From assembly GCA_016722505.1 (NCBI GenBank), contig JADKJH010000001.1, positions 310,001-374,000 of the forward strand: 64,000 nt of DNA. The letters run 5' to 3'. The notes under the pieces were generated by a model that saw nothing but the letters and a program-made list of their open reading frames with translations, had not been told where the DNA came from and did not search any database. Both the position numbers and the translations under genes were made by a program. This DNA is from Holophagaceae bacterium (GTDB lineage Bacteria > Acidobacteriota > Holophagae > Holophagales > Holophagaceae). Below, in pieces: positions 53,512-62,598 of this stretch (its first letter is position 1; each line of letters begins with the position of its first letter).

Positions 53512-55152
53512 TTAATCAGCCTTTGGCACCTTGAGGTTGATGCCCATGTTTCCGGCCTTTTCCAGGGCCATCCGCATGAGCACTCCGGAGCGGTCCTCAC
53601 GGAAATCAATGTCCCGCTGGCCCCATCCGAGCGTGGGATATTCCTTGCGAAGGGGGTGGCCTTCCCAATCTTCAGGGCAAAGAATCCGGGTCATGTCCGG
53701 ATGGCCCGTGAACCGGATGCCGAACATGTCGTAGATCTCCCGCTCCATCCAGTTAGCCGACGGATATATCTCCACAGCGCTTTCCAAGTCCTGGCCTTCC
53801 TTCACCAGCACTCGGACACGAAGCCGCTTATGCCGACTGATGGATATGAGCTGGTAGACCACCGAGAACGCGAACCCTTCGGCTGCCGGATAGTGGGTCG
53901 CGGTCTGATCCACCAGCATTTCATACCGCAGCGAAGCATCTCCCTTGCAGAACATCAGCGTCTCGATCAGCCCATCGGGATGCACCTGCAGAATCAGCTC
54001 GCCACTCTGCTCGAAGGCCTGGGAAACCTTTCCATCCAGCAGATCCGTGAGATGAAGCAGGTCAGGGTCCTTAGCCTCGGAGGGCGCCGGAAATTCCATG
54101 TCGTTCTCATTCTTTTTCGGAACCGCTCTCACGGGCGGTTTCGGGGCATCCTTGCCTTCCGCAAGGGCCTTGGCTTTCGCGGTTTCAAAATCCGCCTGTT
54201 GCTTCGCCCACTTCGCCCCGTCCGCAGCAACGGCGGCTTTCTGTTCCTCCTGGTAGGTGTGGAGGCTTGGAAGGGGCACAGTCTTCGGCATCACCACCTG
54301 GCGATTCGGAGCGGCCTTATAGTCGAGCACAAAAGGTCCGGCAGCCACCTCGGCGGCGTCATGGGGCTTGGCCTCCACCACAGGAGCATCGCCCAACACC
54401 TCGTACTTGATGACGTCCACGGGGCAGCCCTTGGAGGCTGTGATGATGCTGGTGATGAGCCGTTCACCATCTTCGGGTTTGAGGCCATTCTTTTCGACGC
54501 GATTCTCGGATTCCTTGCCATCCAATCGCACCCCGGGCTTGATCATGCAGGTGGTCTCAGTGACGTGGAACACTTCTGGGCTATCGGCCTCGCAAGCATT
54601 GCAGACGATGCAGCCGTCCTCGATCCACACCTTCGTGACGCGGGGCTTGGCCGGATTAGCAGCGGGTGGGTCCGGTGGGGTCGCAGCAGCAACGGGGCGG
54701 GGGGCGGCGGAAGGCGCTGGAACCGGTGCCGCGGTATTGCCTGTCGTTCCAAGGGCCGCATCCACCGCATTTTCGATATCGGCATCCACCGCTGGGGCAG
54801 CCGTCGGCGCGCCTTCAGGAGCAACAGCGACTGGGGCGGGGGAAGCAATTACCGCAGGTGCCGCCGCAGGTTCAGCAGAGCCGGGCGCATCAGCGCTGGC
54901 TACCTGGTCGTACTTGATGACTTCCACCGGGCAGGCGGCGGCGGCGGCAACAATGGAGGCTTCCAGGCTTGATTGCAGATCCGCCTTCAGTTCGGCCTTT
55001 TCGTCGCGATTCTCGCTCTCACGGCCATCCTTGCGCGAATCGCCTTTGATGTGGCAGCTTTCCTCGGTGACATGGAAAACATCCGGACACTCTGCTTCAC
55101 AGGCATTGCAAACGATACAGCCTTCTTCAATCCATACCTTTGTGATCGCCAT
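53512..55152 (-). CDS. nuoC: NuoC fused to two N-terminal ferredoxin domains
   Basis: The 546-residue protein has two single-cluster ferredoxin domains and a NuoC domain. Ferredoxin 1: Cys12, 15, 18 in GCIVCNACEAECP and Cys74 in ACPVEVIKY. Ferredoxin 2: Cys181, 184, 187 in GCIVCNACEADSP and Cys243 in GCPVDVIKY; its fourth position after the triplet is Ser, consistent with the distal Cys being the ligand. Ala/Pro-rich linkers (about 85-170 and 255-345) join them to the C-terminal NuoC domain (YPSANWMEREIYDMFGI..., PLRKEYPTLGW). Ordinary NuoC is ~200 residues. The operon lacks nuoEFG, so the ferredoxins may feed electrons to the N6-N2 chain. ATG at 55152 is preferred over TTG at 55158. Confidence 0.93.
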   Translation of the reverse strand: MAITKVWIEEGCIVCNACEAECPDVFHVTEESCHIKGDSRKDGRESENRDEKAELKADLQSSLEASIVAAAAACPVEVIKYDQVASADAPGSAEPAAAPAVIASPAPVAVAPEGAPTAAPAVDADIENAVDAALGTTGNTAAPVPAPSAAPRPVAAATPPDPPAANPAKPRVTKVWIEDGCIVCNACEADSPEVFHVTETTCMIKPGVRLDGKESENRVEKNGLKPEDGERLITSIITASKGCPVDVIKYEVLGDAPVVEAKPHDAAEVAAGPFVLDYKAAPNRQVVMPKTVPLPSLHTYQEEQKAAVAADGAKWAKQQADFETAKAKALAEGKDAPKPPVRAVPKKNENDMEFPAPSEAKDPDLLHLTDLLDGKVSQAFEQSGELILQVHPDGLIETLMFCKGDASLRYEMLVDQTATHYPAAEGFAFSVVYQLISISRHKRLRVRVLVKEGQDLESAVEIYPSANWMEREIYDMFGIRFTGHPDMTRILCPEDWEGHPLRKEYPTLGWGQRDIDFREDRSGVLMRMALEKAGNMGINLKVPKAD

Positions 55153-55154
55153 GG

Positions 55155-55673
55155 TCAACTCACCGCTTCAAAGATCTCGCCGTATTTATCGGCCATGGAG
55201 CTAGTCATGATCTTGTCCTGGAGTTTCATGAATCCGTAGATCAGGCCCTCGGGCCGCGGCGGACAGCCTGGGATGTAGACGTCCACAGGCACGATTTTGT
55301 CTACGCCCTGGATGGTGTGGTAACTGTCGAATGGCCCACCAGCCGTGGCGCAGGAGCCCAAAGCGATGACCCATTTGGGTTCAGGCATCTGATCGTATAG
55401 TTTCTTGATCACCGGAGCCATTTTGTAGGTCACGGTGCCAGCCACGATCATCAGATCGCTTTGGCGCGGTGTGGCGCGGAAGATGCCTGCGCCGAAGCGG
55501 TCAAAATCGAACTTGGAGGCCCCGGCGGCCATCATCTCGATGGCGCAGCAGGCCAAGCCGAAGGACATGGGCCAAACGCTGGAAGCGCGCGCCCAATTGA
55601 TGACCTTTTCGACCTTCGTGGTGATGAGGATGTGCTCAAGGACATCTGGTCCATTCATCCCGTTCATTCCCAT
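55155..55673 (-). CDS. nuoB: NADH-quinone oxidoreductase subunit B
   Basis: The 172-residue protein has the N2 cluster Cys residues: GLACCAIEMM (Cys-Cys), ALGSCATAGGPF and YIPGCPPRPEGLIYG. It transfers electrons to quinone. Its ATG overlaps the end of nuoA and its stop is within 3 bases of the NuoC start. Confidence 0.96.
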   Translation of the reverse strand: MGMNGMNGPDVLEHILITTKVEKVINWARASSVWPMSFGLACCAIEMMAAGASKFDFDRFGAGIFRATPRQSDLMIVAGTVTYKMAPVIKKLYDQMPEPKWVIALGSCATAGGPFDSYHTIQGVDKIVPVDVYIPGCPPRPEGLIYGFMKLQDKIMTSSMADKYGEIFEAVS

Positions 55674-56017
55674 GTGAGAGCTCCTTTGGCCCAGATGTAT
55701 CCATAACCAAACAACAGCAAGAATAGGAAGAACAGCATTTCAACAAGTCCGAACAGGGCCAGTTCCTTGATCTGGATCGCCCAAGGCATCAGGAAAACCG
55801 TTTCCACATCGAAAATAAGGAACATCACCGCTACTAAGTAATAACGCACCGAGAACTTTTCCCGGGCCTGGGTGACAGGGGTGATGCCGCATTCATAAAC
55901 CATGTACTTGTTTGCATTGGGGGCCTTGGGACGGAGCAGCCGGGCTAAGCCCCAAACCAAGGGCGGTGTAGCGATGCAAATGAGCAGAAGTAACAGAATC
56001 GGGGCGTAGCCTCGCAT
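55664..56017 (-). CDS. nuoA: NADH-quinone oxidoreductase subunit A
   Basis: The 117-residue protein has three helices and the motif YECGITPVTQAREKFSVRYYLVAVMFLIFDVETVFLMPWA, typical of NuoA. GGAG precedes the ATG. It is the first gene of the operon; the gap 56018-56264 to the divergent PilB-like gene must hold its promoter, but I see no clear boxes there. Confidence 0.95.
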   Translation of the reverse strand: MRGYAPILLLLLICIATPPLVWGLARLLRPKAPNANKYMVYECGITPVTQAREKFSVRYYLVAVMFLIFDVETVFLMPWAIQIKELALFGLVEMLFFLFLLLFGYGYIWAKGALTWE

Positions 56018-56264
56018 GGGGTCTCCAGAGCCAAATTATTCTGCGGCCTAGGCCCGGCGCGGGTCAACGATAGATTCAGACTCTGAGCCTTTAGTGGGCG
56101 CTGCAAAATTACCCGTTCTGTTCTGATAACTTCGCTACGACCCCCTATGCCAGCCCATAAACGCATTTCCCAAGTTGTTTTTCCGCAGCGGGCCAATGTG
56201 ATGATCAGCATTAAAAATTGGAGTGTGATGAAGCCTTCTCGGCGAAGGCCGCATACCATATCTC

Positions 56265-57932
56265 ATGGCCGCGACTGATCAATCCCTCCCGCACGAAGAA
56301 AAAACCTTGGTCCTCGAGATACCCGACAAGGGCGATAAGACCCTAGCCGGGGATCTGACGCAAACAGACATCCGGCCCGAGCGGTTGCTGTATCCGTTCC
56401 TGGATCTCACGAAGGAACCCGTTGACTTCGCCCTCTTCCAGTCCATCTCCCTGGAAACCATGCTCAAGCACCATTTCGTCCCGGTGCAGGAACGCGACGG
56501 GATTCTTTGGTTGGCCATGGCGGATCCCCTGGATGTGGTCACCCAGGACATGTTGCGCGTACAGCTCAAGCGCCCTTTGAAATTCGCCGGCGCCCCCCAA
56601 GCCCAGATCCAGGAAGTGCTCAAGAAATCCGAAAGCGGACAGAAAGCCCTGGATGAAGTGGGTGAAGCCCTGAAGGTCCAGGTGCTTAGCGCCGAGGATG
56701 TGGACGATGAAGCGCTAGATCTGGAGCGGCTCACCGACAAGGATGAAGCCCCCATCGTCAAGCTCGTGGATACCACCATCTTCAACGCATTGCAGCGGCG
56801 CACTTCAGACATCCATATGGAAACCACAGCCGCTGGTTTTCTTATCAAATACCGTATTGATGGCAGCCTCTACCCCGCCGCCGATCCCATTGATAAGCGT
56901 TTTGCTTCCGCCATCATCAGCCGCATCAAGGTCATGAGCGAGCTGGACATCGCCGAGAAGCGCAAGCCCCAGGATGGGCGCTTCAAGCTGAAAGTGCGCG
57001 GCCGCGCCATTGATTTCCGCGTGAGCATCATGCCCACCATCCACGGTGAGGACGCGGTCATCCGCATCCTGGACAAAGAAAACCTGAGTGAAGAATTCAA
57101 GACGCTCAACCTGGACATCCTAGGATTCTCCCAACATGAGCTGGTGAAGCTGCGGCGCTTCTCACGGGAGCCCTACGGAATGTTCCTGGTGACCGGCCCC
57201 ACCGGATCAGGGAAAACCACCACACTTTACGCGATTTTGAGTGAAATCCGCTCCCCCGAGGACAAGCTCGTCACCATCGAGGACCCGGTTGAATACCAGC
57301 TCGAAGGGGTCTGCCAGATTCCGGTGAACGAGAAGAAAGGCCTCACCTTCGCCGTGGGCCTGCGTTCCATCCTGCGCCACGATCCGGACAAGATCCTGGT
57401 GGGTGAGATCCGTGATCCCGAAACCGCGCAGATCGCCATCCAGTCGGCGTTGACGGGGCATCTGGTGTTCACCACGGTGCACGCCAACAACACGCTCGAT
57501 GTCATCGGACGCTTCCAATATATGGGCGTGGAACTCTACAACTTCGTTTCGGCGCTGAATTGCATTCTCGCCCAGCGCCTGGTGAAGACCCTCTGCCCCA
57601 AGTGCAAGCGGCCCATCGAACCCAGCCCCCAGGAATTCATTGATAATGGCGTGGACCCCACCTGGGGCAGCAGCGGCACCTTTTTTGAAAAAGTCGGCTG
57701 CGTGGACTGCCATGGCACGGGCTTCCGCGGGCGCCAGGCCATCATCGAATTCATGGGCATGAACGATGAACTCCGCGAAATGCTGACGCTCCGCGCGCCC
57801 ATCCGCGACGTGAAGGCCGCCGCCCGCCGGAACGGGATGCAAAGCCTACGCGAAAGCGCGCTTGAAAAGGTGCGGATCGGGCTGACCAGCTTCCAGGAGA
57901 TCAACAAAGTCACGTTTGTGGACTCTCACTGA
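56265..57932 (+). CDS. PilB/GspE-type secretion or pilus assembly ATPase
   Basis: The 555-residue protein has an N-terminal T2SSE-N-like domain (PLDVVTQDMLRVQLKRPLKFA), then the AAA-like ATPase domain: VTGPTGSGKTTTLYAILSEI (Walker A), VTIEDPVEYQLEGVCQIPVNEKKGLTF (Asp box), GEIRDPETAQIAIQSALTGHLVFTTVHAN (Walker B and His box) and a zinc site LCPKCKRP...CVDCHGTGFRG. It powers pseudopilin or pilin assembly. It may work with the pilin-like gene at 32704-33186. No partner pil genes adjoin. Confidence 0.93.
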   Translation: MAATDQSLPHEEKTLVLEIPDKGDKTLAGDLTQTDIRPERLLYPFLDLTKEPVDFALFQSISLETMLKHHFVPVQERDGILWLAMADPLDVVTQDMLRVQLKRPLKFAGAPQAQIQEVLKKSESGQKALDEVGEALKVQVLSAEDVDDEALDLERLTDKDEAPIVKLVDTTIFNALQRRTSDIHMETTAAGFLIKYRIDGSLYPAADPIDKRFASAIISRIKVMSELDIAEKRKPQDGRFKLKVRGRAIDFRVSIMPTIHGEDAVIRILDKENLSEEFKTLNLDILGFSQHELVKLRRFSREPYGMFLVTGPTGSGKTTTLYAILSEIRSPEDKLVTIEDPVEYQLEGVCQIPVNEKKGLTFAVGLRSILRHDPDKILVGEIRDPETAQIAIQSALTGHLVFTTVHANNTLDVIGRFQYMGVELYNFVSALNCILAQRLVKTLCPKCKRPIEPSPQEFIDNGVDPTWGSSGTFFEKVGCVDCHGTGFRGRQAIIEFMGMNDELREMLTLRAPIRDVKAAARRNGMQSLRESALEKVRIGLTSFQEINKVTFVDSH

Positions 57933-58011
57933 GGCTTGGCGATTCATCCCGCCGCACCACCTACACCGCTATTTCGGAATCATTCGGCCGTTCGACAAGT
58001 GGCGCGGCATA

Positions 58012-58064
58012 AGGGGCCGTAACAAAATAACCAGAAAAGCACTGGTTATTTCGTAACGGCCCCT
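58012..58064 (-). repeat. REP-like palindrome at the ABC transporter stop (copy 1)
   Basis: Arms 58012-58034 and 58042-58064 pair at 21 of 23 positions around a 7-base loop. It lies between two convergent genes and may terminate both transcripts. The last codons and stop of the ABC exporter (LGAVTK-stop, 58046-58063) are encoded within its right arm. Confidence 0.85.
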
Positions 58065-59797
58065 AAGATCTCCCGTTCAAGGCTCTGCAGCCGCTTGAGC
58101 CGCGCGTAGAGGCCTTGCTGTTCCGCCAATTGCGGCGGGGTTCCAAATTGGATCGCGTGGCCCTGTTCCATCACCAGGACATCCTCACAAAGTTCCGCCA
58201 CGAAGATCCGATGGGTGGCCAGCACCAGCGTGGTGCGGCCCAGATAACCTTTCAGGTTTTCAAGGATCCGGGATTCGGTTTCAGCGTCCACTGCTGAGAG
58301 CGCGTCATCCATGAGCAGAAGTCGCGGTTTCTTCAGCAGAGCCCGTGCTAAGGCCGTGCGCTGCCGCTCCCCGCCGCTGAGCACCACGCCCCGTTCGCCC
58401 ACGATGGTGTCGAGACCAGCAGGCAGCCGCCGGATCAAATCATCCAGACAGACCACTTCAGCCACTTCCCAGATCTCAGCTTCGCTGGCGCGAGGCATCC
58501 CTTGGGTGAGGTTTTCCCTCAGACTCGTTGAAAACAGAAAGGCTTCCTGAGGCACCCATCCAAGCCCGGCCCAATGTCGGCGCAGCGTGGCATCGCCCAG
58601 GGGTTGGCCATCCACATCATAGCGGCCGCCTTGAATCGTCCTTAACCCCGCCAAAGTTTGGAGCAGGATGCTTTTGCCGCTGCCGATGCCACCCACCACC
58701 GCCAAACTACCGCCTGATGCAACCCTCAAGGAAATCGGCCCTAGGCCACGCCCGGATTCGAAACGGAATGAACCTTCAGTCAAAGCGATCTCTGCGGGCA
58801 CCGATGGCAGCTCCAGTGCTTCGTCTTGGGGTACCTGTGGCTCAGGCGCGGCCAGCACCTGTTCAATGCGTTCCTGTCCGGCACGCGCGCGCTGGAAAAG
58901 GTTCACGGACCAACCAAGGCTCATCACTGGCCAGGCCAGCGCCACAAGGTATCCCGTGAACGCCGTGAGATCCCCCAGGCTCAGCTCATGGCGCGTCACC
59001 AGGGTTCCCCCATAGGCCACCAGCACCAGCGTGGCTATGCCACCGATAAGTGCGGACATGGGTCCATAGCTCCCGAAGATCGAGGACTGACGTATATTCA
59101 GCCTGGCCTGGTCTTCGCTCAATTCCCGGAACCGGCCCACCCGCAAGTCTTCAAGCCCGAAGGCCTGAACCACCTTTTCCCCCTGGATGGTTTCGTGGCT
59201 GAAGGTGTTGAGTTGGCTCGATACGAGTTGCAGCTTTTGTTGCAAAGCGTGGCTTTTCTTGCTCAGAAAATAGAAACCCAGCGCCAGGAAGGAGAAAGGC
59301 AGCATGACCGCTAAGGTAAGCCGCACATGGGCGTGCAGCATGAGCGCCAGGGTCATGGGCAGAATGCTGAAAGTCTGCAGCAGGCTCATGAACCCCGGCC
59401 CTGTGGCCATGCGCACGGTGCTTACATCATCACCGATGCGGCTCATGAGATCGCCGATGCGCTGACCCTCGAAAAACGCGAAGGGGCGCGTCAGCAGGAA
59501 TGCGTAGATCTCTTCCCGCTGCACTTTCTCGATCTCGCGGCTGAGCCCGATCAGCGTGTTGCGCATCAGATAACGTCCGATGCCCGCTGCAAGCGTGAAC
59601 AGCAGCATCCATATCAAAGCGCGACGGGAATCGGCATACCGGCTGATCTCCAAGGCGTGGACGGCCCGTCCAGACCAGAAGGGCACCCACGCCGCAGCCA
59701 AACTGCAGAGCAATGTGGAACCAAGCCCTAGGAGCAGTGACCGGCGATGCCCCGTGAAAAGCTTCCACCACCAGATTGTCTTGGATTCCATAGCCAC
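58046..59797 (-). CDS. ABC-type exporter, membrane and ATPase domains fused
   Basis: The 583-residue half-transporter has six transmembrane helices (to about residue 310) and an ATP-binding domain with LAVVGGIGSGKSILLQTLAGL (Walker A), VVLSGGERQRTALARALLKKPRLLLMDDALSAVD (signature LSGGE and Walker B) and the H-loop LATHRIF. It resembles the YheH/YheI or MdlA/B-type multidrug exporter halves; alone it may be a homodimer. The C terminus is borrowed from the palindromic repeat. GTG at 59797 and ATG at 59791 are both possible starts. Confidence 0.9.
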   Translation of the reverse strand: MAMESKTIWWWKLFTGHRRSLLLGLGSTLLCSLAAAWVPFWSGRAVHALEISRYADSRRALIWMLLFTLAAGIGRYLMRNTLIGLSREIEKVQREEIYAFLLTRPFAFFEGQRIGDLMSRIGDDVSTVRMATGPGFMSLLQTFSILPMTLALMLHAHVRLTLAVMLPFSFLALGFYFLSKKSHALQQKLQLVSSQLNTFSHETIQGEKVVQAFGLEDLRVGRFRELSEDQARLNIRQSSIFGSYGPMSALIGGIATLVLVAYGGTLVTRHELSLGDLTAFTGYLVALAWPVMSLGWSVNLFQRARAGQERIEQVLAAPEPQVPQDEALELPSVPAEIALTEGSFRFESGRGLGPISLRVASGGSLAVVGGIGSGKSILLQTLAGLRTIQGGRYDVDGQPLGDATLRRHWAGLGWVPQEAFLFSTSLRENLTQGMPRASEAEIWEVAEVVCLDDLIRRLPAGLDTIVGERGVVLSGGERQRTALARALLKKPRLLLMDDALSAVDAETESRILENLKGYLGRTTLVLATHRIFVAELCEDVLVMEQGHAIQFGTPPQLAEQQGLYARLKRLQSLEREILGAVTK

Positions 59798-59873
59798 CCA
59801 ACCAGCCTAACAACAACTTGGCAACGGACGAGCCAGAGCGCATGATGCTTCCACCCTCCCAGGAAAGAACCTT

Positions 59874-61250
59874 ATGCGTGCTCAGGCCCTTATCCTCCTG
59901 CTGGCTCTGGCTTCACCAGCCCTGGGCATTGGCCAAACCGTCCAAACCGCTCAAACTGTCGAAGAGTCTTTTGCCAGGGACCCGGGACCATTGGATTTCA
60001 TCCACGGAGAAGGGTATGAGCAGGCCATCCTGCAATCCCTCACAGGTGACACCCTGGTTGGCCTGGACGCTCAAAACCGGGTCGTCCCTCGCCTTTCGGA
60101 TAACTGGAAGCTCGAAGGGAAACGCATCCGCTTCCACCTCCGCACTGGGGTCCGGTTCTCGAATGGCGCGCTCCTCATACCCGCGGACATTGCGTGGACC
60201 ATCCATGAAATCCAAGCCAAGGAGGATGCGAGCCCAACCAAACGCGGGATCCTTCAAGGCGTGAAAGTCAGGCTGAGTGGCTCATACGTGGAATTGTCCT
60301 CTCCAAAGCCCGCCGCAAGGCTATTGATGGAACTGGCACATGTTCCCGTGACCCGCAAGGGCTCTGTGGACATGGGCAGCGGACCTTTTACGCTTGTTCG
60401 GAAAGGCAGCGAATGGACTTTCACTGCCCGCAGCCATTTTTTAAATCCGAAAATCACCGCAATCCATTTCCGCCTTATCGCCGATGACCAGGCCTTGCTC
60501 CAGAATCTGCAAAAAGGCTGGCTTTCTATCGGTGTCCCTCCGGCCAGAAACAACCTCCACCCTCCTTCAGCCATGATTGAGCTGCACCAGCCAACCCGTG
60601 CCCAGCTCATTGTCTTCAGTGAAGCCGGACTGCCCCCTTTGCAGGCATTGGAGGGTTGGCGCGGGGAGTCATTCCCTGCAAATTTTTTCAGTGCCAAAGC
60701 CCGTGCGAGCCGAGGGCTTTGGCCTGAATCCCTTGGCTTTCCCCCAATGAAGATACAGGCACCCGCACAACCCTTATCCAAAGGCCGGCATTGGGAGCTG
60801 CTCTACAGCTCTGGTGATGAGTTAGTGCAGAAAGCCTTAATGGCCCTTCGGGAACGCGCCAAACAGGACGGTGTGGACCTTGAGCCGAAACCTGTTGAGG
60901 CGGCATTGCTCTATCAGCGGCTACAAAAAGGCGACTTCCAGCTTGCCTCGGCCCTGAACATTTTCGACCCCAATCCATGGTCTGTCCTAGAGCTCTTGGA
61001 ACCCAATGGACCGATGAATTTTTGCGGGTGGAAAGATGCGAAATTCCCAGGAGTCGCTGCCAAATTGGACTCGGTCCAAAGCCCCGCTTGGCTGGAATTG
61101 CAAAAAATCTGGGCGACTCATCCCACCGCCCTTCCGATCCTGGATTTCACATCAGTGGTTTGGGTGGACAAGCATTTGAAGGTTGAAGCCAGCGCCCTCG
61201 GGCTTTATCTCACAACGCCCGGACCCGCGGGCTGGACCTGGACCAAGTGA
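59874..61250 (+). CDS. Extracellular solute-binding protein, family 5 (peptide/nickel type)
   Basis: The 458-residue protein has a signal peptide (MRAQALILLLALASPALG) and the family-5 features: TGDTLVGLDAQNRVVPRLSDNWKLEGKRIRFHLRTGVRFSNG and WTIHEIQAKEDA. It is shorter than most (usually 500-540). GGAAAGAACC lies before the ATG. It leads a cluster with two permeases. Ligand is unknown. Confidence 0.83.
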   Translation: MRAQALILLLALASPALGIGQTVQTAQTVEESFARDPGPLDFIHGEGYEQAILQSLTGDTLVGLDAQNRVVPRLSDNWKLEGKRIRFHLRTGVRFSNGALLIPADIAWTIHEIQAKEDASPTKRGILQGVKVRLSGSYVELSSPKPAARLLMELAHVPVTRKGSVDMGSGPFTLVRKGSEWTFTARSHFLNPKITAIHFRLIADDQALLQNLQKGWLSIGVPPARNNLHPPSAMIELHQPTRAQLIVFSEAGLPPLQALEGWRGESFPANFFSAKARASRGLWPESLGFPPMKIQAPAQPLSKGRHWELLYSSGDELVQKALMALRERAKQDGVDLEPKPVEAALLYQRLQKGDFQLASALNIFDPNPWSVLELLEPNGPMNFCGWKDAKFPGVAAKLDSVQSPAWLELQKIWATHPTALPILDFTSVVWVDKHLKVEASALGLYLTTPGPAGWTWTK

Positions 61251-61879
61251 AGCACTGGCAGGGTTGGCTCCTTTGGTTGCTGGCTGGCGCGGCGGCCTTC
61301 GCACTGCCGGGCAATGTGTGGCACCAGGCTTCCTCACCAGCGTTCCCATGGGCGGTATTGATGCCTATGCTCTCATTGCTGACAATCCTTGGCCTGGCTG
61401 CTCCGGCTTTGGCCGGATGGCTCGGACCCAAGAGTGCCCAGCATGGGATGCTTGCCTTGCTTGAAGCGCCGCCTGATTTTTTGTGGGGCGGACTGCTGCT
61501 GGCTTTGTGGCCCAGCGCCTGGGGACCACCAGGATTGGCAGCCTTCGGCACAGCTTTCCTCTTGGCGGCGCTGCCCTCCGAAGTGCGGTGGATTTGCGCG
61601 GCGATGCCGACAGAATCGCCATTACCGATGGCCTATGGGCCCGCCGCAGTCCGGAGCACACGGAGAACCGTAATCCTGCATCTCATGCCTCGCTGGCTCG
61701 CAGCGCGGGTGCCGCTATGGCTCACCGCGACTCTGGTTCTGGAGCGCATCTTTGGCGTGCAGGGACTCGGCAGTGATTGGATGCAGCGCATCTCCAACCG
61801 GGACCGCTTGGGCATCGCTGTGTGGCTGATGGCTTTTGCGCTTTTATGGCGGGCCACACGAAGCTGGGAGCGGCGGTGA
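61247..61879 (+). CDS. Short ABC permease of the dipeptide/nickel type
   Basis: The 210-residue protein has four or five helices and a DppB-like C-terminal region, VLERIFGVQGLGSDWMQRISNRD, the segment following the EAA loop in peptide permeases. Normal DppB has ~310-340 residues and a larger N-terminal part, so this is a truncated or miniature version. GTG start overlaps the SBP stop (GTGA). Confidence 0.7.
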   Translation: MKHWQGWLLWLLAGAAAFALPGNVWHQASSPAFPWAVLMPMLSLLTILGLAAPALAGWLGPKSAQHGMLALLEAPPDFLWGGLLLALWPSAWGPPGLAAFGTAFLLAALPSEVRWICAAMPTESPLPMAYGPAAVRSTRRTVILHLMPRWLAARVPLWLTATLVLERIFGVQGLGSDWMQRISNRDRLGIAVWLMAFALLWRATRSWERR

Positions 61880-62598
61880 GGTGGCGCTGCGCATTTCTCC
61901 TCGCCTTGTTTCTGCCAGAACTTCCCCTGGACCCGTTCAATGCTGATCTTCCGGTGGGTTTGCCCCATTTCCTGGGTACCGATTCATTGGGCCGTGATGG
62001 TCTGCTGCGCCTGCTGCATAGCGGGGCCCGGAGTTTCGGGTTCGCATCGGCGGTGACCTTGGGGTCTCTGACTCTTGGACTACTGTGGGCCATGGCTGAA
62101 GACCGCTTCTGCGATGCCCGGTCGGCCCTGCGTTCCTTGCCTTCTCTGCTGCTGCTCATCCCGCTGGCAGCGGCTTTCGGCGGATTCGGCTGGGTTTCGC
62201 TGGCGTTGCTGCTGGCGGCCCTGCAATCACTCCACCTCGAGCCAGCCCTGCGGGCGCGGATGGATCCCTTCCGCCGGGGATCTGCCTGGGCTATGAATAC
62301 GGTGCTGGGCGCACCAGCCCTGCACCGCATGAAGAACTGGGCGCCCTGGGCATTTCGACAAACATTGCCCTTGTTCCCAACCACCTGGATGGCCGCGCTG
62401 TGGGGAGAGGCGACCCTGCGCCTGCTAGGCCTGGGTCCTGGGCCTCAGCATGATTCACTGGGCCTTTTGCTCAACGAGGAATTGCCCCGGCTTTCCACAG
62501 ATGGAACAGCGCTCGGCATCGCTTCGCTGGTCCTGGTTTTGGGCTTAGCATTGCTCTCAACTAGGCTTTCTACCCGCCATCCAAAGGAGGTTGTATGA
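61876..62598 (+). CDS. Short ABC permease of the DppC type
   Basis: The 240-residue protein begins (GTG at 61876, overlapping the previous stop) RWRCAFLLALFLPELPLDPFNADLPVG followed by HFLGTDSLGRDGLLRLLHSGARSFGFA, the DppC/OppC signature (GTDxxGRD). It has several helices; AALWGEATLRLLGLGPGPQHDSLGLLL is the typical late segment. It pairs with the preceding permease. No ATPase genes follow. Confidence 0.75.
   Translation: MRWRCAFLLALFLPELPLDPFNADLPVGLPHFLGTDSLGRDGLLRLLHSGARSFGFASAVTLGSLTLGLLWAMAEDRFCDARSALRSLPSLLLLIPLAAAFGGFGWVSLALLLAALQSLHLEPALRARMDPFRRGSAWAMNTVLGAPALHRMKNWAPWAFRQTLPLFPTTWMAALWGEATLRLLGLGPGPQHDSLGLLLNEELPRLSTDGTALGIASLVLVLGLALLSTRLSTRHPKEVV

Noticed and set aside
53656..54972. 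Plus-strand frame of 438 codons opposite nuoC
   Set aside because: Antisense to the ferredoxin-NuoC gene; no ribosome-binding site and no protein features.
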